From: Acholeplasmataceae bacterium
GTDB lineage: Bacteria > Bacillota_I > Bacilli_A > ML615J-28 > CAG-698
DNA length: 42,449 bases
Direction: 5' to 3'
Assembly (NCBI GenBank): GCA_012718985.1
Contig: JAAYBG010000007.1
Location: 1 to 42,449 of the forward strand
Positions within the stretch are counted from its first letter, which is position 1, and each line of letters starts with the position of its first letter. This document shows positions 8,373 to 16,686 of the stretch, in pieces. Below the pieces are notes generated by a model. It was not told the origin of the DNA, searched no databases, and was given only the letters and a program-made list of their open reading frames with translations. A program made the translations under genes and the position numbers.

Positions 8373-10913
8373 ATGAACACTTTAGATAGGGTTTTCTATG
8401 ATGACCACATTATTGAAAAACTAAATAATGACATTCGAAATTTTTTTCCCCATTTATTTTTGATTGATAAAGAGAAAATGCACATGACCTTTACTGGTGT
8501 ATCTCGTTTAGTTTTACTGGATCGTTATTCTCAAAAAGATATCAATCATAGTACAATAGGAATTGGTGATGTTGTTATTTGCATCATAAAGGATGATCCG
8601 AAATTTCCAACTAGAGGAATTGGTTATATTCGCGAAATCGATTTTGAATCTGGTTGTTTGTATATAGAGGTTGAACAAGAATATGCAGCAATGTGCCTCG
8701 ATATCGATGAAAAAGGAATCATTAAACGTCACCTAAACGAAGTAGATAAACCTCTGGAGTTATTCTTTGAACAAATTTGTCATCGAGTAGCAAATAACTT
8801 AGGTCAAGGGGAAAAACTAGAAGTCGTAACCGACTTTTATCATGAGCTTTCGGAATTAAATCTTGTTCCTGCAGGAAGGGTTTTGTTTGGTGCTGGTTCA
8901 AATAGTGCCGTTACCTATTTCAATTGTTTTGTTATGCCTTTTATTCATGACTCACGAGGCGGAATTAGTATTCACCGCCAACAAGTTATGGAAATCATGT
9001 CTCGTGGTGGGGGAGTTGGTACGAACGGTTCAACATTGAGACCTAAAAATTCGCTGGCAAAAGGAGTGAATGGTAAATCAAGTGGTGCTGTAAGTTGGTT
9101 ACATGATTTATCTGAATTAACTCATCTAGTAGAACAAGGGGGCTCTCGACGAGGAGCTCAAATGATTATGCTGGCAGATTGGCATCCAGATATTATCGAA
9201 TTCATCATTAGTAAAATGCAAAATCCTAAAATCTTGCAATTTTTACTCAACAATCTTACCGATGAAGATATTATCCGCGAAGCAAAGAACAAACTTAAAT
9301 TTATTCCTCTTACCAATGAAGAAACAGAAATATATGAAGCTTTAATCGATATAGAAGGTACTCATCCTGGCACTGTAAGTAAAGCAACTTTAGAAAGAGC
9401 ACGAGAAATCTTATCTGTTGGTGGTAAATATCAAGTAAATAATCCTGATTTTCTTTCTGGTGCCAACATCTCAGTAGCGATTACGAAAGAATTTATGTAC
9501 GCCGTTGAGAATGACTTAGAATATCAATTAAAATTCCCTGATATTGATAACTATAATCCTGGCCAAAAAGAAGCCTATAATCAAAAATGGGCGGATGTTG
9601 GTGATGTCCGTGTATGGGAAAAAATGGGATATGGTGTTAAGGTATATAAAACCTTTAAAGCTAAAGAATTGTGGAATCTGATTAATATTTGCGCTACCTA
9701 TTCAGCTGAACCGGGAATTTTCTTTATCGACAATGCTAATGACATGACCAACGCTAAAGCTTATGGTCAACAAGTGGTATGTACCAACCCTTGTGGAGAA
9801 CAACCTCTTGCACCATATTCTGTTTGTAACTTAGCAGCAATCAATCTTGCAAATATGGCCGATCACAAAGCAAAAAATGTTAATTGGGAAAAATTAAAGA
9901 AGACAATTGATGTGGCAATAAGACTACAAGATAATGTTATTGATCGTACTACTTACTTTTTAGAAGAAAATAAAATCCAAGCTTTAGGAGAGCGAAGAAT
10001 CGGTCTTGGCGTTATGGGATTACACGACTTAATTATCTACTGCGATTTACGCTATGGCAGTAAAAAAGCCAATCGCTTTGTTGATAAATTGTTTGAATTT
10101 GTAGCAACTAACGCCTACAATGCTTCTATTAATCTTGCCAAAGAAAAGGGAAGTTTCCCGTTCCTTGACCAATATGGCTCACGCGCAAAATTTATCGAGA
10201 GTGGCTATATGAAGAAAATGCCTACTCAAATAAGAGAAGACATTCTAAAATATGGTATTAGAAACTCACACTTATTGACAATTGCTCCAACGGGTTCTAC
10301 AGGAACCATGGTTGGTGTGTCAACTGGTCTTGAACCATACTTCGCTTTTAAATATTACCGTAGTGGTCGTTTAGGTAAATTTATGGAAGTAAATGCTCCA
10401 ATTGTTGATAATTATATTAAACTTCATCCTGAGTGTGATATCAATAATCTACCAGATATCTTTATTTCCGCAATGGAATTATCTGCGGAAGAACATGCTG
10501 ATGTACAATGTGTCATTCAACGCTGGGTTGACTCTTCTATTTCCAAAACTGTTAATGCACCAAAAGGATATACAGTGGAAGATGTTGAAAAATTGTATAT
10601 GCGCTTATATAAAGGAAAAGCAAAAGGTGGAACCGTTTATGTTGATGGTAGTCGTGACACTCAAGTCTTAACCTTGAAGAAAGAAGACACTCTTCCAAAA
10701 CAAGTTGAACTTTCAGATTTGGGTATTGAAATTCAAGAAAATAAAGTGGAAAGAGGAAAGGATGAAATCAATCCTACCACCACGAAAGCTAATCGTAACA
10801 TTGGTGTTGAAGTAGGAGATACTTGTCCAATTTGCCTTCAAGGAGTTGTTGAAGACATTGGTGGTTGTAATACCTGTACTAACTGCAATGCTCAACTAAA
10901 ATGTGGTTTATAA
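8373..10913 (+). CDS. nrdJ: Adenosylcobalamin-dependent (class II) ribonucleotide reductase
   Basis: 846 residues; reduces ribonucleotides to deoxyribonucleotides using a cobalamin-generated thiyl radical, independent of oxygen. Catalytic residues are visible: Cys185 (TYFNCFV), Asn472/Cys474/Glu476 (NPCGEQPLAPYSVCNL) and Cys485. The loop SRGGGVGTNGSTLRPKNS and the phosphate-binding TIAPTGSTGTMVGV, then GLEPYFAFKYYR, also fit NrdJ. An N-terminal domain of about 130 residues (beta-rich, VVICIIKDDPKFPTRG) precedes the catalytic barrel. The C-terminus ends in a Cys-rich tail (CPICL...CNTCTNCNAQLKCGL) of the type that re-reduces the active site. AGAAAGGA precedes the ATG. It is monocistronic between its own promoter and terminator, divergent from the helicase operon. 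The cell must import or make B12. Confidence 0.97.
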   Translation: MNTLDRVFYDDHIIEKLNNDIRNFFPHLFLIDKEKMHMTFTGVSRLVLLDRYSQKDINHSTIGIGDVVICIIKDDPKFPTRGIGYIREIDFESGCLYIEVEQEYAAMCLDIDEKGIIKRHLNEVDKPLELFFEQICHRVANNLGQGEKLEVVTDFYHELSELNLVPAGRVLFGAGSNSAVTYFNCFVMPFIHDSRGGISIHRQQVMEIMSRGGGVGTNGSTLRPKNSLAKGVNGKSSGAVSWLHDLSELTHLVEQGGSRRGAQMIMLADWHPDIIEFIISKMQNPKILQFLLNNLTDEDIIREAKNKLKFIPLTNEETEIYEALIDIEGTHPGTVSKATLERAREILSVGGKYQVNNPDFLSGANISVAITKEFMYAVENDLEYQLKFPDIDNYNPGQKEAYNQKWADVGDVRVWEKMGYGVKVYKTFKAKELWNLINICATYSAEPGIFFIDNANDMTNAKAYGQQVVCTNPCGEQPLAPYSVCNLAAINLANMADHKAKNVNWEKLKKTIDVAIRLQDNVIDRTTYFLEENKIQALGERRIGLGVMGLHDLIIYCDLRYGSKKANRFVDKLFEFVATNAYNASINLAKEKGSFPFLDQYGSRAKFIESGYMKKMPTQIREDILKYGIRNSHLLTIAPTGSTGTMVGVSTGLEPYFAFKYYRSGRLGKFMEVNAPIVDNYIKLHPECDINNLPDIFISAMELSAEEHADVQCVIQRWVDSSISKTVNAPKGYTVEDVEKLYMRLYKGKAKGGTVYVDGSRDTQVLTLKKEDTLPKQVELSDLGIEIQENKVERGKDEINPTTTKANRNIGVEVGDTCPICLQGVVEDIGGCNTCTNCNAQLKCGL

Positions 10914-10938
10914 AGATCTCAAATCGAGATCTTTTTTC
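10912..10938 (+). terminator. Terminator of nrdJ
   Basis: AAAGATCTC (10912-10920), 5-nt loop, GAGATCTTT and a T run; the stem begins inside the stop codon. Confidence 0.9.
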
Positions 10939-11063
10939 TTTGAAAAACAACGGGAAAGTTTATCAAAATTATATGATTGATGTATAGGTAACCAACCAAA
11001 AAAATGGTCAATTTAACAACAAAGATTTTTTGAAGAGTGAAAAGGTTGTTGAAACGATATTCG

Positions 11064-11092
11064 TTGACTATTTTTATTGTGAATCGTATAAT
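11064..11092 (+). promoter_or_regulatory. hflX promoter
   Basis: TTGACT (11064-11069), 17-bp spacer, TATAAT (11087-11092); followed by AGAGG about 8 nt before the ATG at 11118. Confidence 0.85.
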
Positions 11093-11117
11093 ATTGATGG
11101 AAAAGAGGTAATCCACC

Positions 11118-12374
11118 ATGGAAAAAGCTATCATCATTGGCGTTAATACTTTAAGTGAAGATTATGTTTTCCTTGATGAGATTGAAGAATTAAAGAACTT
11201 ATGTTTGGCTTGTGATGTGGAGATTGTTGATGTTATAACGCAAAATCTAAATTATATAAATCCCTCAACTTATGTTGGTAAAGGAAAAATCGAAGAAATA
11301 AAAATAACTATTCAGAGTTTAGATATTGAGGCTTTAGTATTCAACGATGAATTAACTCCTTTACAAATCACCAATCTGCAAGAAGCATTGGAAATTACCA
11401 TTTACGATCGCACCTTCATCATTCTAGAAATTTTCAAACGTCGGGCAAAAACGAAAGAAGCCATGATGCAAGTAGAAATAGCAACATTAAAATACAGTCT
11501 TCCTCGCCTTACGGGACTAAGAAAAGGTCTTTCGCGGCAAAGAGGTACCGGTGGTGGCTTTGCCCATGGAAGAGGAGCAGGTGAAACAAAACTAGAACTT
11601 GATCGCCGTATTACTACTGACCGAATCACTGCCTTAAAAAAAGAACTCGAAGAAGTTACTCTTTTACGAAAACAACAAAGAAAAACGCGTAAGACGAATA
11701 ACATGCAAATAGTATGTTTAGTGGGCTATACCAATAGTGGTAAATCTAGTACCTTGAATGCACTTTTACATCGTTCAAAAGGGATAAAAAAAACAGTGTT
11801 CGAAAAAGATATGCTTTTTACAACACTGGAAACTTCAACAAGAGCTATCCAAACCGAAACGAATTTTCACTTTTTAGTAACAGATACCGTTGGATTTGTC
11901 AATAAATTGCCTCATCACCTGGTAGAAGCATTTAAATCTACCCTAGAAGAAATCAAAGAAGCAGATTTAATTATCCATATTGTCGATGCTACTAATCATA
12001 ACTATAAATTACAAATTGAAACTACTGAACAAGTATTACAAAGTATTGGCGTTAAAAATATCCCTACTATTTATGCTTTCAATAAAATCGATTTGCTTGA
12101 AGATTATCTATACATTCAACCTCAATATGAAAAAGCAATTAGAATTAGTGCTATCACCGATAAAAATATTGATAAACTCATTGAAATGATTCAAACGGAG
12201 TTAGAACACGACTTTATAACAATTCAACTTCAAGTTCCTTATCACGAACAAAAAATTATTGAGTTTCTAAAAGGTTCTGGGTATACAAAAGCCATTGATT
12301 ACCAAGAAAATCAGATTGAAGTTCTGGGGAAAATACCAAAACGCTTACTAAGTAAAGTTGAAAAATACTTATAA
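11118..12374 (+). CDS. hflX: GTPase HflX (ribosome rescue/splitting factor)
   Basis: 418 residues. The HflX N-terminal domain carries the diagnostic NPSTYVGKGKIEE and FNDELTPLQ...LE...YDRTFIILEIF. The glycine-rich linker GTGGGFAHGRGAGETKLE (about 143-160) is followed by a helical region and the G domain: G1 GYTNSGKSS (203-211), G3 DTVGF, switch LPHHLVEAFKSTLEE, G4 FNKIDLL. HflX binds the 50S subunit and splits stalled 70S ribosomes, mainly under stress. It has its own strong promoter and a terminator, and no operon partners. Confidence 0.97.
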   Translation: MEKAIIIGVNTLSEDYVFLDEIEELKNLCLACDVEIVDVITQNLNYINPSTYVGKGKIEEIKITIQSLDIEALVFNDELTPLQITNLQEALEITIYDRTFIILEIFKRRAKTKEAMMQVEIATLKYSLPRLTGLRKGLSRQRGTGGGFAHGRGAGETKLELDRRITTDRITALKKELEEVTLLRKQQRKTRKTNNMQIVCLVGYTNSGKSSTLNALLHRSKGIKKTVFEKDMLFTTLETSTRAIQTETNFHFLVTDTVGFVNKLPHHLVEAFKSTLEEIKEADLIIHIVDATNHNYKLQIETTEQVLQSIGVKNIPTIYAFNKIDLLEDYLYIQPQYEKAIRISAITDKNIDKLIEMIQTELEHDFITIQLQVPYHEQKIIEFLKGSGYTKAIDYQENQIEVLGKIPKRLLSKVEKYL

Positions 12375-12380
12375 AAACAC

Positions 12381-12410
12381 AAAACCCACTAGCAATTCCT
12401 AGTGGGTTTT
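12381..12410. terminator. Bidirectional terminator between hflX and the convergent operon
   Basis: 12-bp perfect stem AAAACCCACTAG / CTAGTGGGTTTT (12381-12392, 12399-12410) with a 6-nt loop. It lies after hflX and touches the end of the convergent membrane-protein gene; the T run is better on the minus strand. Confidence 0.8.
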
Positions 12411-13089
12411 ATAAAACAACATTAAATTCTTCTTCTATCATCAATCTGAAAATGATTTGCTTATCTAAATAAGCAAAATCCATATGAACCAATTCATATT
12501 TATTATAATTAGTAAAACCGAAATCATTTAAATCTGTGTTAATATCAATGATATAACAATGATAGACTTCCTTTTTTTTGTTTGTAATTGTTACTATACC
12601 ATATTTTTTAATTAGTTCTTCCGGTACTGTTAGTTTATATTTTCGATTACATTTTTCAATCATTTGATCAGCAAATGATCTTTTTTTCATTTTCAGTACA
12701 ATTCCCTTTTTATCCTTGAGAAATACTTGCGTGCCATGTTTATAAACCAAATATATATACTCGTTTTTATCGGTTGTATAGATAATTTTCTTTCCCTTAA
12801 AACTGAATCCTTCACGATTTCCCTTCAAAAATAATCTAGTGGGAATAATAATGGTATATAGCAAAGAACTCCCCGCAAACATAATGTATATTCGTGGATG
12901 ACAAAAAATTAAATAAACATAATTATCAAGGAAATACGCCAAAACGAATAATATCGTGAAAATCAATCCAATCGTTAAGTGGATGGCGCCTCTGATTTTT
13001 GGATTAATCGTCGTAATCATCCCATTTATAATAAAAAATAATAATCCCAGTCCCAAAACAGCACTAGCTGTTTCGCGTATATAAATCAT
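12409..13089 (-). CDS. Membrane protein of unknown function
   Basis: 226 residues. The N-terminal third holds three or four hydrophobic segments (about 10-27, 36-54, 66-88). The remainder is a basic cytosolic domain with the layout xxYLVYKHGTQVFLKDKKG...FADQMIEKCNRKYKLTVPEELIKKYGIVTI...VYHCYIIDI. This is faintly reminiscent of a Nudix fold that has lost its catalytic box, but the resemblance is weak and I do not claim it. It is the last gene of the uppS operon, 14 nt after the M20 peptidase gene. Real by context and by a reading frame that ends at the shared terminator. No function assigned. Confidence 0.7.
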   Translation of the reverse strand: MIYIRETASAVLGLGLLFFIINGMITTINPKIRGAIHLTIGLIFTILFVLAYFLDNYVYLIFCHPRIYIMFAGSSLLYTIIIPTRLFLKGNREGFSFKGKKIIYTTDKNEYIYLVYKHGTQVFLKDKKGIVLKMKKRSFADQMIEKCNRKYKLTVPEELIKKYGIVTITNKKKEVYHCYIIDINTDLNDFGFTNYNKYELVHMDFAYLDKQIIFRLMIEEEFNVVL

Positions 13090-13103
13090 ATTCCATCATC
13101 CTA

Positions 13104-14267
13104 TCATTTCATATATTGAAGAATAGCTTTTAAATATACCTCTACCCCGATTATAAAAACATCCTCATCGACGTTAAAGCGAGAATTGTGTAGGGGATAA
13201 ATGCAATCTTTTTCTTCATTGCGAACCCCCAAACTCATCATTGCCCCTTTTGCTTTATCAACATAATAAGCGAAATCATCAACTCCCATAGAAACAGTGT
13301 CCAATTCTATGTAGTTATCTATTCCAATCGTATCAACAACTACCTGTTTTAATACTTCACAAACTTCTGGTGTATTAATTGTTGGAATAACTCCATCACG
13401 GTATTCTAGTTCATAATCCCCTCGGTGAAGATTTACTACATTTCTAACAATCTCTTCTATTTGTTTCTTAATTTTCTTTTTGATTTCTTTATTATAAGTT
13501 CTTACTGTTCCTTTTAAATAAGCATAGTCAGGAATAATATTGAATGCTTTTCCTGCTTCCATAACACAAATAGAAATCACTGCTTTTTGAGTCTGATCTA
13601 ATTGTCTATTTTTCATGTTTTGAATCAATTGATATACTTCTACAGCCATTTGAATAGGATCAATTGATAGATGAGGATAAGCAGCGTGCCCTGATTTTCC
13701 TATTAATTTAATAGTAAAGTCATCACAACTGGCATTAAATTCACCAAATTTAATCCCGATTTTTCCTGCTGCTATCGATGGGTCAACATGAAAAGCAAGA
13801 AATACATCAACATCATCCATTAATTTATCTTGGCAAACCAATTCGCCACCGGATGTTGGTCCTTCTTCTGCTGCTTGAAAGATAAACTTTAATTGTCCTT
13901 TTAGTTCAACTTTTTCTTCTACCAAATATTTAATCAAGGTAAGAAGAATCGCACCATGAACATCATGTCCACAAGCATGCATTCTTCCCTTAATCTTTGA
14001 TCGATATTCTATCTGATTCTTTTCTTCAATTTCCAAGGCATCTACATCGGCACGAAAACCAATAGTAGGTTTTTTTGTTTTTTCCCCGAGAATAGCAACA
14101 ATACTACTTTTCCCTATTCCTGTGTAATACTTTACACCTAGTTTATCGAGTTCCCCAGAAATAAATTTTACTGTATTATCAATTTCATATCCTATTTCAG
14201 GATACATATGTAGTTGTCTTCTTACCCAAACTGCATATTCTTGATATTTTTTTTGATTTTCCAACAT
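13104..14267 (-). CDS. M20D-family amidohydrolase (N-acyl-amino-acid / N-acetyldiaminopimelate deacetylase-like)
   Basis: 387 residues, standard for the M20D hippurate hydrolase / aminoacylase group. Metal-site motifs are present: RADVDALEI, HACGHDVHGAIL, FQAAEEGPTSGG, AFHVDP and the C-terminal LHNSRFNVDED. The family hydrolyses N-acyl bonds with two metal ions; substrates include N-acetyl amino acids, N-acetyl-diaminopimelate and hippurate, and sequence alone does not decide between them. It starts 10 nt after the nagA stop with GGAG before the ATG. The nagA neighbour suggests deacetylation of scavenged wall-derived N-acetylated compounds, but this is inference. Cytosolic; no signal peptide. 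Confidence 0.88.
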   Translation of the reverse strand: MLENQKKYQEYAVWVRRQLHMYPEIGYEIDNTVKFISGELDKLGVKYYTGIGKSSIVAILGEKTKKPTIGFRADVDALEIEEKNQIEYRSKIKGRMHACGHDVHGAILLTLIKYLVEEKVELKGQLKFIFQAAEEGPTSGGELVCQDKLMDDVDVFLAFHVDPSIAAGKIGIKFGEFNASCDDFTIKLIGKSGHAAYPHLSIDPIQMAVEVYQLIQNMKNRQLDQTQKAVISICVMEAGKAFNIIPDYAYLKGTVRTYNKEIKKKIKKQIEEIVRNVVNLHRGDYELEYRDGVIPTINTPEVCEVLKQVVVDTIGIDNYIELDTVSMGVDDFAYYVDKAKGAMMSLGVRNEEKDCIYPLHNSRFNVDEDVFIIGVEVYLKAILQYMK

Positions 14268-14277
14268 TTACTTCTCC

Positions 14278-15420
14278 TTAATAGATTGAATTATAAATGA
14301 TGTTTCCTTTGCTGATGGTCATATAGACATTTAAGTCTTTATCGATAACCGTTAAATCAGCATGCTTTCCTAAAGCGATAGAACCTTTTATATGGTCAAT
14401 TCGTAAATTTCTTGCAGGATTAATGGTTGCTAAGTCTATAGCTTTCTCCAAATTTATTCCTAAAACATTTTTAATGTTCTTAATTGCTTGGTTCATTTTT
14501 AGTGTGCTTCCAGCTAATGTCCCATCAGCCAAACGCGCTTCTCTTCCTTTAACCGTTACTTCTTGGCCACCTAAACTATAGGTACCATCTGGTAAATGTT
14601 TTGATTCAATGCCATCTGTTACCAAAACGATTTTATCTAATCCTTTAATTTTACATAACACTTTAATAGCTTCCGGACTAACATGCACTAAATCGGCAAT
14701 CAATTCCGCGTAAATCGTATCAGCTAGCATCACACCTCCTACTGTACCTGCTTCACGATGATGAAGAGGTTTCATAGCGTTGTATGTGTGTGTCGCAGAA
14801 GTAACTCCATTCTTAGCCGCTTCTAATACTTCTAAAGCAGTAGCGTTTGTATGCCCGATACTGGCAACAATTCCTTGTGATAATAAATAATTACACAAAT
14901 CTTTTCCATTTTCTTCGTACGCTAAGGTGACTTGTTTGATATTATTTCCACTCACCGCTTGATAGTGCATAAACTTTTCAACACTGCAAGGAACTATATA
15001 TTGTTCTGGTTGAGCACCTTTAAACTTCGGCGAAATGAACGGTCCTTCAAGGTGAGTACCCAAGACAAATGCCCCATCCTTATTCTTTTTTTCGATGTAT
15101 TCTTTGATGTTCTTCAAAGCTTTATCGATGTTCTCCTCGCTTTGTGTCATCGTTGTTGGCATATATGATGTCACGCCTTCCCGAGCAATCGTTTTGGAAA
15201 TGTTTTTAATATCCTCCAAACTAGGATACATAGCATCTGAATGGTTCGCTCCATGAATGTGTTTATCAATAAAACCGGGAACAACAATAAGATCTTCTCT
15301 CAAAGTCATCAAATCTTTTGTTTCGTCAAAAGAAGCTATTTTGCCATTTTCAATAACCAAAGAACTCTTTACAATCCCTTTTCCCTCAATATAAATATTT
15401 GCATTTTTAAAACCTTTCAT
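14278..15420 (-). CDS. nagA: N-acetylglucosamine-6-phosphate deacetylase
   Basis: About 380 residues. NagA removes acetate from GlcNAc-6-P, feeding aminosugars to wall synthesis or glycolysis. Seen: FIDKHIHGANHSDAMY, GTHLEGPFISPKFKGAQP, SIGHTNA, TSATHTYNAMKPLHHREAG, LVTDGIESKHLPDG and a C-terminal NPARNLRIDHIKGSI. The metal-binding Glu of HLEGP and His of GHTNA are intact. I start at the ATG at 15420, 6 nt after GGAGGG; an in-frame TTG at 15432 lies within that Shine-Dalgarno site. It lies 15 nt after proS. No nagB or phosphotransferase gene is in the window. Confidence 0.96.
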   Translation of the reverse strand: MKGFKNANIYIEGKGIVKSSLVIENGKIASFDETKDLMTLREDLIVVPGFIDKHIHGANHSDAMYPSLEDIKNISKTIAREGVTSYMPTTMTQSEENIDKALKNIKEYIEKKNKDGAFVLGTHLEGPFISPKFKGAQPEQYIVPCSVEKFMHYQAVSGNNIKQVTLAYEENGKDLCNYLLSQGIVASIGHTNATALEVLEAAKNGVTSATHTYNAMKPLHHREAGTVGGVMLADTIYAELIADLVHVSPEAIKVLCKIKGLDKIVLVTDGIESKHLPDGTYSLGGQEVTVKGREARLADGTLAGSTLKMNQAIKNIKNVLGINLEKAIDLATINPARNLRIDHIKGSIALGKHADLTVIDKDLNVYMTISKGNIIYNSIY

Positions 15421-15435
15421 AAATCCCTCCAATTT

Positions 15436-16683
15436 TTATCGTTTAAAGTTCATTGACATCATTTCAGAGAAAGTAATTTCTTTTGTGATATTTTCTTTTA
15501 TATCTTTAAATTCAAAGATTCCTTCACTAGCTCTACGACCAACAACAATTCTATTTCTAACACCAATCAAGTCAGCATCTTTAAACTTTACTCCTGGACT
15601 CTCCTGGCGATCATCGAATAAGCAATCATATCCAGCTTTATTTAGTTTATCATAAACTTCTAAAGCAATGTCATAATTTGCTGTTTGTTCTTTATCTAAA
15701 GGTAAAATATGGACATCAAATGGACGAACTTCTCGTGGCCAAATCGCCTTTTCATCGCGATAATGTTGTTCCAGAATTGCCATTAATAAACGACTAATCC
15801 CCATACCATAACAGCCCATAATGATCGGTTTTGTGATTCCATCTTTATCGATAAAATTTGCTTTCATCGGCGATGAATATTTCGTGCCGAGTTTAAAAAT
15901 ATGCCCGGCTTCAATTCCCTTTGCATGCAAAATATGTCCTTTTCCATCAGGTGAAGGATCGCCAACTTGAAGGTTATAGAGTTCAAAATTACTGGCAAAT
16001 TCACTCTCATCGCTGTAGACAATCGTATCTTCACCAATATCGCACAAAATCATGAACTCTTCACTAGAAGAACCACCAATATTTCCACTATCGGCACTGA
16101 CAATACGATAATGTAATTCCATTCGATCGAGAATGTTCTGGTATGCTTTTCTAACTTTTAAATACCATTCATCTAAATCTTCTGGTGTTGCATGAAAAGT
16201 ATACAAGTCTTTCATGATGAACTCACGACCGCGCATTAAGCCAAATCTTGGTCTGAATTCATCCCTGAATTTTGTTTGAATTTGATACAAAGCCAAAGGA
16301 AGCTTCTTGTAACTATTGATGAAATCACGAACAATACTCGTTACAACTTCTTCATGAGTTGGTCCCAAACAAAAATCTCGCTCATGTCGATCTTTAAGAC
16401 GCATTAGCTCTTTACCATAAGCTTCCCAACGCCCACTCTCAACCCATAAATCTTTAGATTGCAACGCTGGCATTAATAATTCACTACAACCTATTTTATC
16501 TAATTCCTCACGAATAATATTTTCAATTTTTTTAATGATTTTATACCCCAAAGGCAAATAAGAATATACACCTGCTGTGCTTTGCTTTACATAACCACCT
16601 CGAAGCAAAATTTTGTGACTAACAACTTCAGCTTCTTTAGGCATATCCCTTAATGTGGGAACGAATAATAATGATTGTTTCAT
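15436..16683 (-). CDS. proS: Prolyl-tRNA synthetase, short form lacking the INS editing domain
   Basis: 415 residues, against about 565-575 for usual bacterial ProRS. All synthetase landmarks are present: TAGVYSYLPLG, class II motif 2 (KFRDEFRPRFGLMRGREFIMKD), the SGNIGGSSSEEF stretch, motif 3 (GCYGMGISRLLMAILEQ) and the anticodon-binding domain (LFDDRQESPGVKFKDADL). The INS domain, which hydrolyses Ala-tRNA(Pro), should lie between motifs 2 and 3; only about 40 residues are there. The reading frame is uninterrupted, so this is a short form of the kind known in alphaproteobacteria rather than a damaged gene. Separate trans-editing (ybaK/ProXp type) would be needed for proofreading. It sits 3 nt after rseP, in the usual rseP-proS order. 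Confidence 0.96.
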   Translation of the reverse strand: MKQSLLFVPTLRDMPKEAEVVSHKILLRGGYVKQSTAGVYSYLPLGYKIIKKIENIIREELDKIGCSELLMPALQSKDLWVESGRWEAYGKELMRLKDRHERDFCLGPTHEEVVTSIVRDFINSYKKLPLALYQIQTKFRDEFRPRFGLMRGREFIMKDLYTFHATPEDLDEWYLKVRKAYQNILDRMELHYRIVSADSGNIGGSSSEEFMILCDIGEDTIVYSDESEFASNFELYNLQVGDPSPDGKGHILHAKGIEAGHIFKLGTKYSSPMKANFIDKDGITKPIIMGCYGMGISRLLMAILEQHYRDEKAIWPREVRPFDVHILPLDKEQTANYDIALEVYDKLNKAGYDCLFDDRQESPGVKFKDADLIGVRNRIVVGRRASEGIFEFKDIKENITKEITFSEMMSMNFKR

Positions 16684-16686
16684 ATG

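Noticed and set aside
10713-10895. Minus-strand frame inside the end of nrdJ
   Set aside because: Shadow of nrdJ; no promoter, ribosome binding site or recognisable product.
15436-16683. proS as a truncated pseudogene
   Set aside because: Both ends and all synthetase motifs are present and the frame is intact; the missing part is a discrete domain.
16684-16686. A T-box or separate promoter for proS
   Set aside because: Only 3 nt separate rseP from proS; it must be expressed from the operon.
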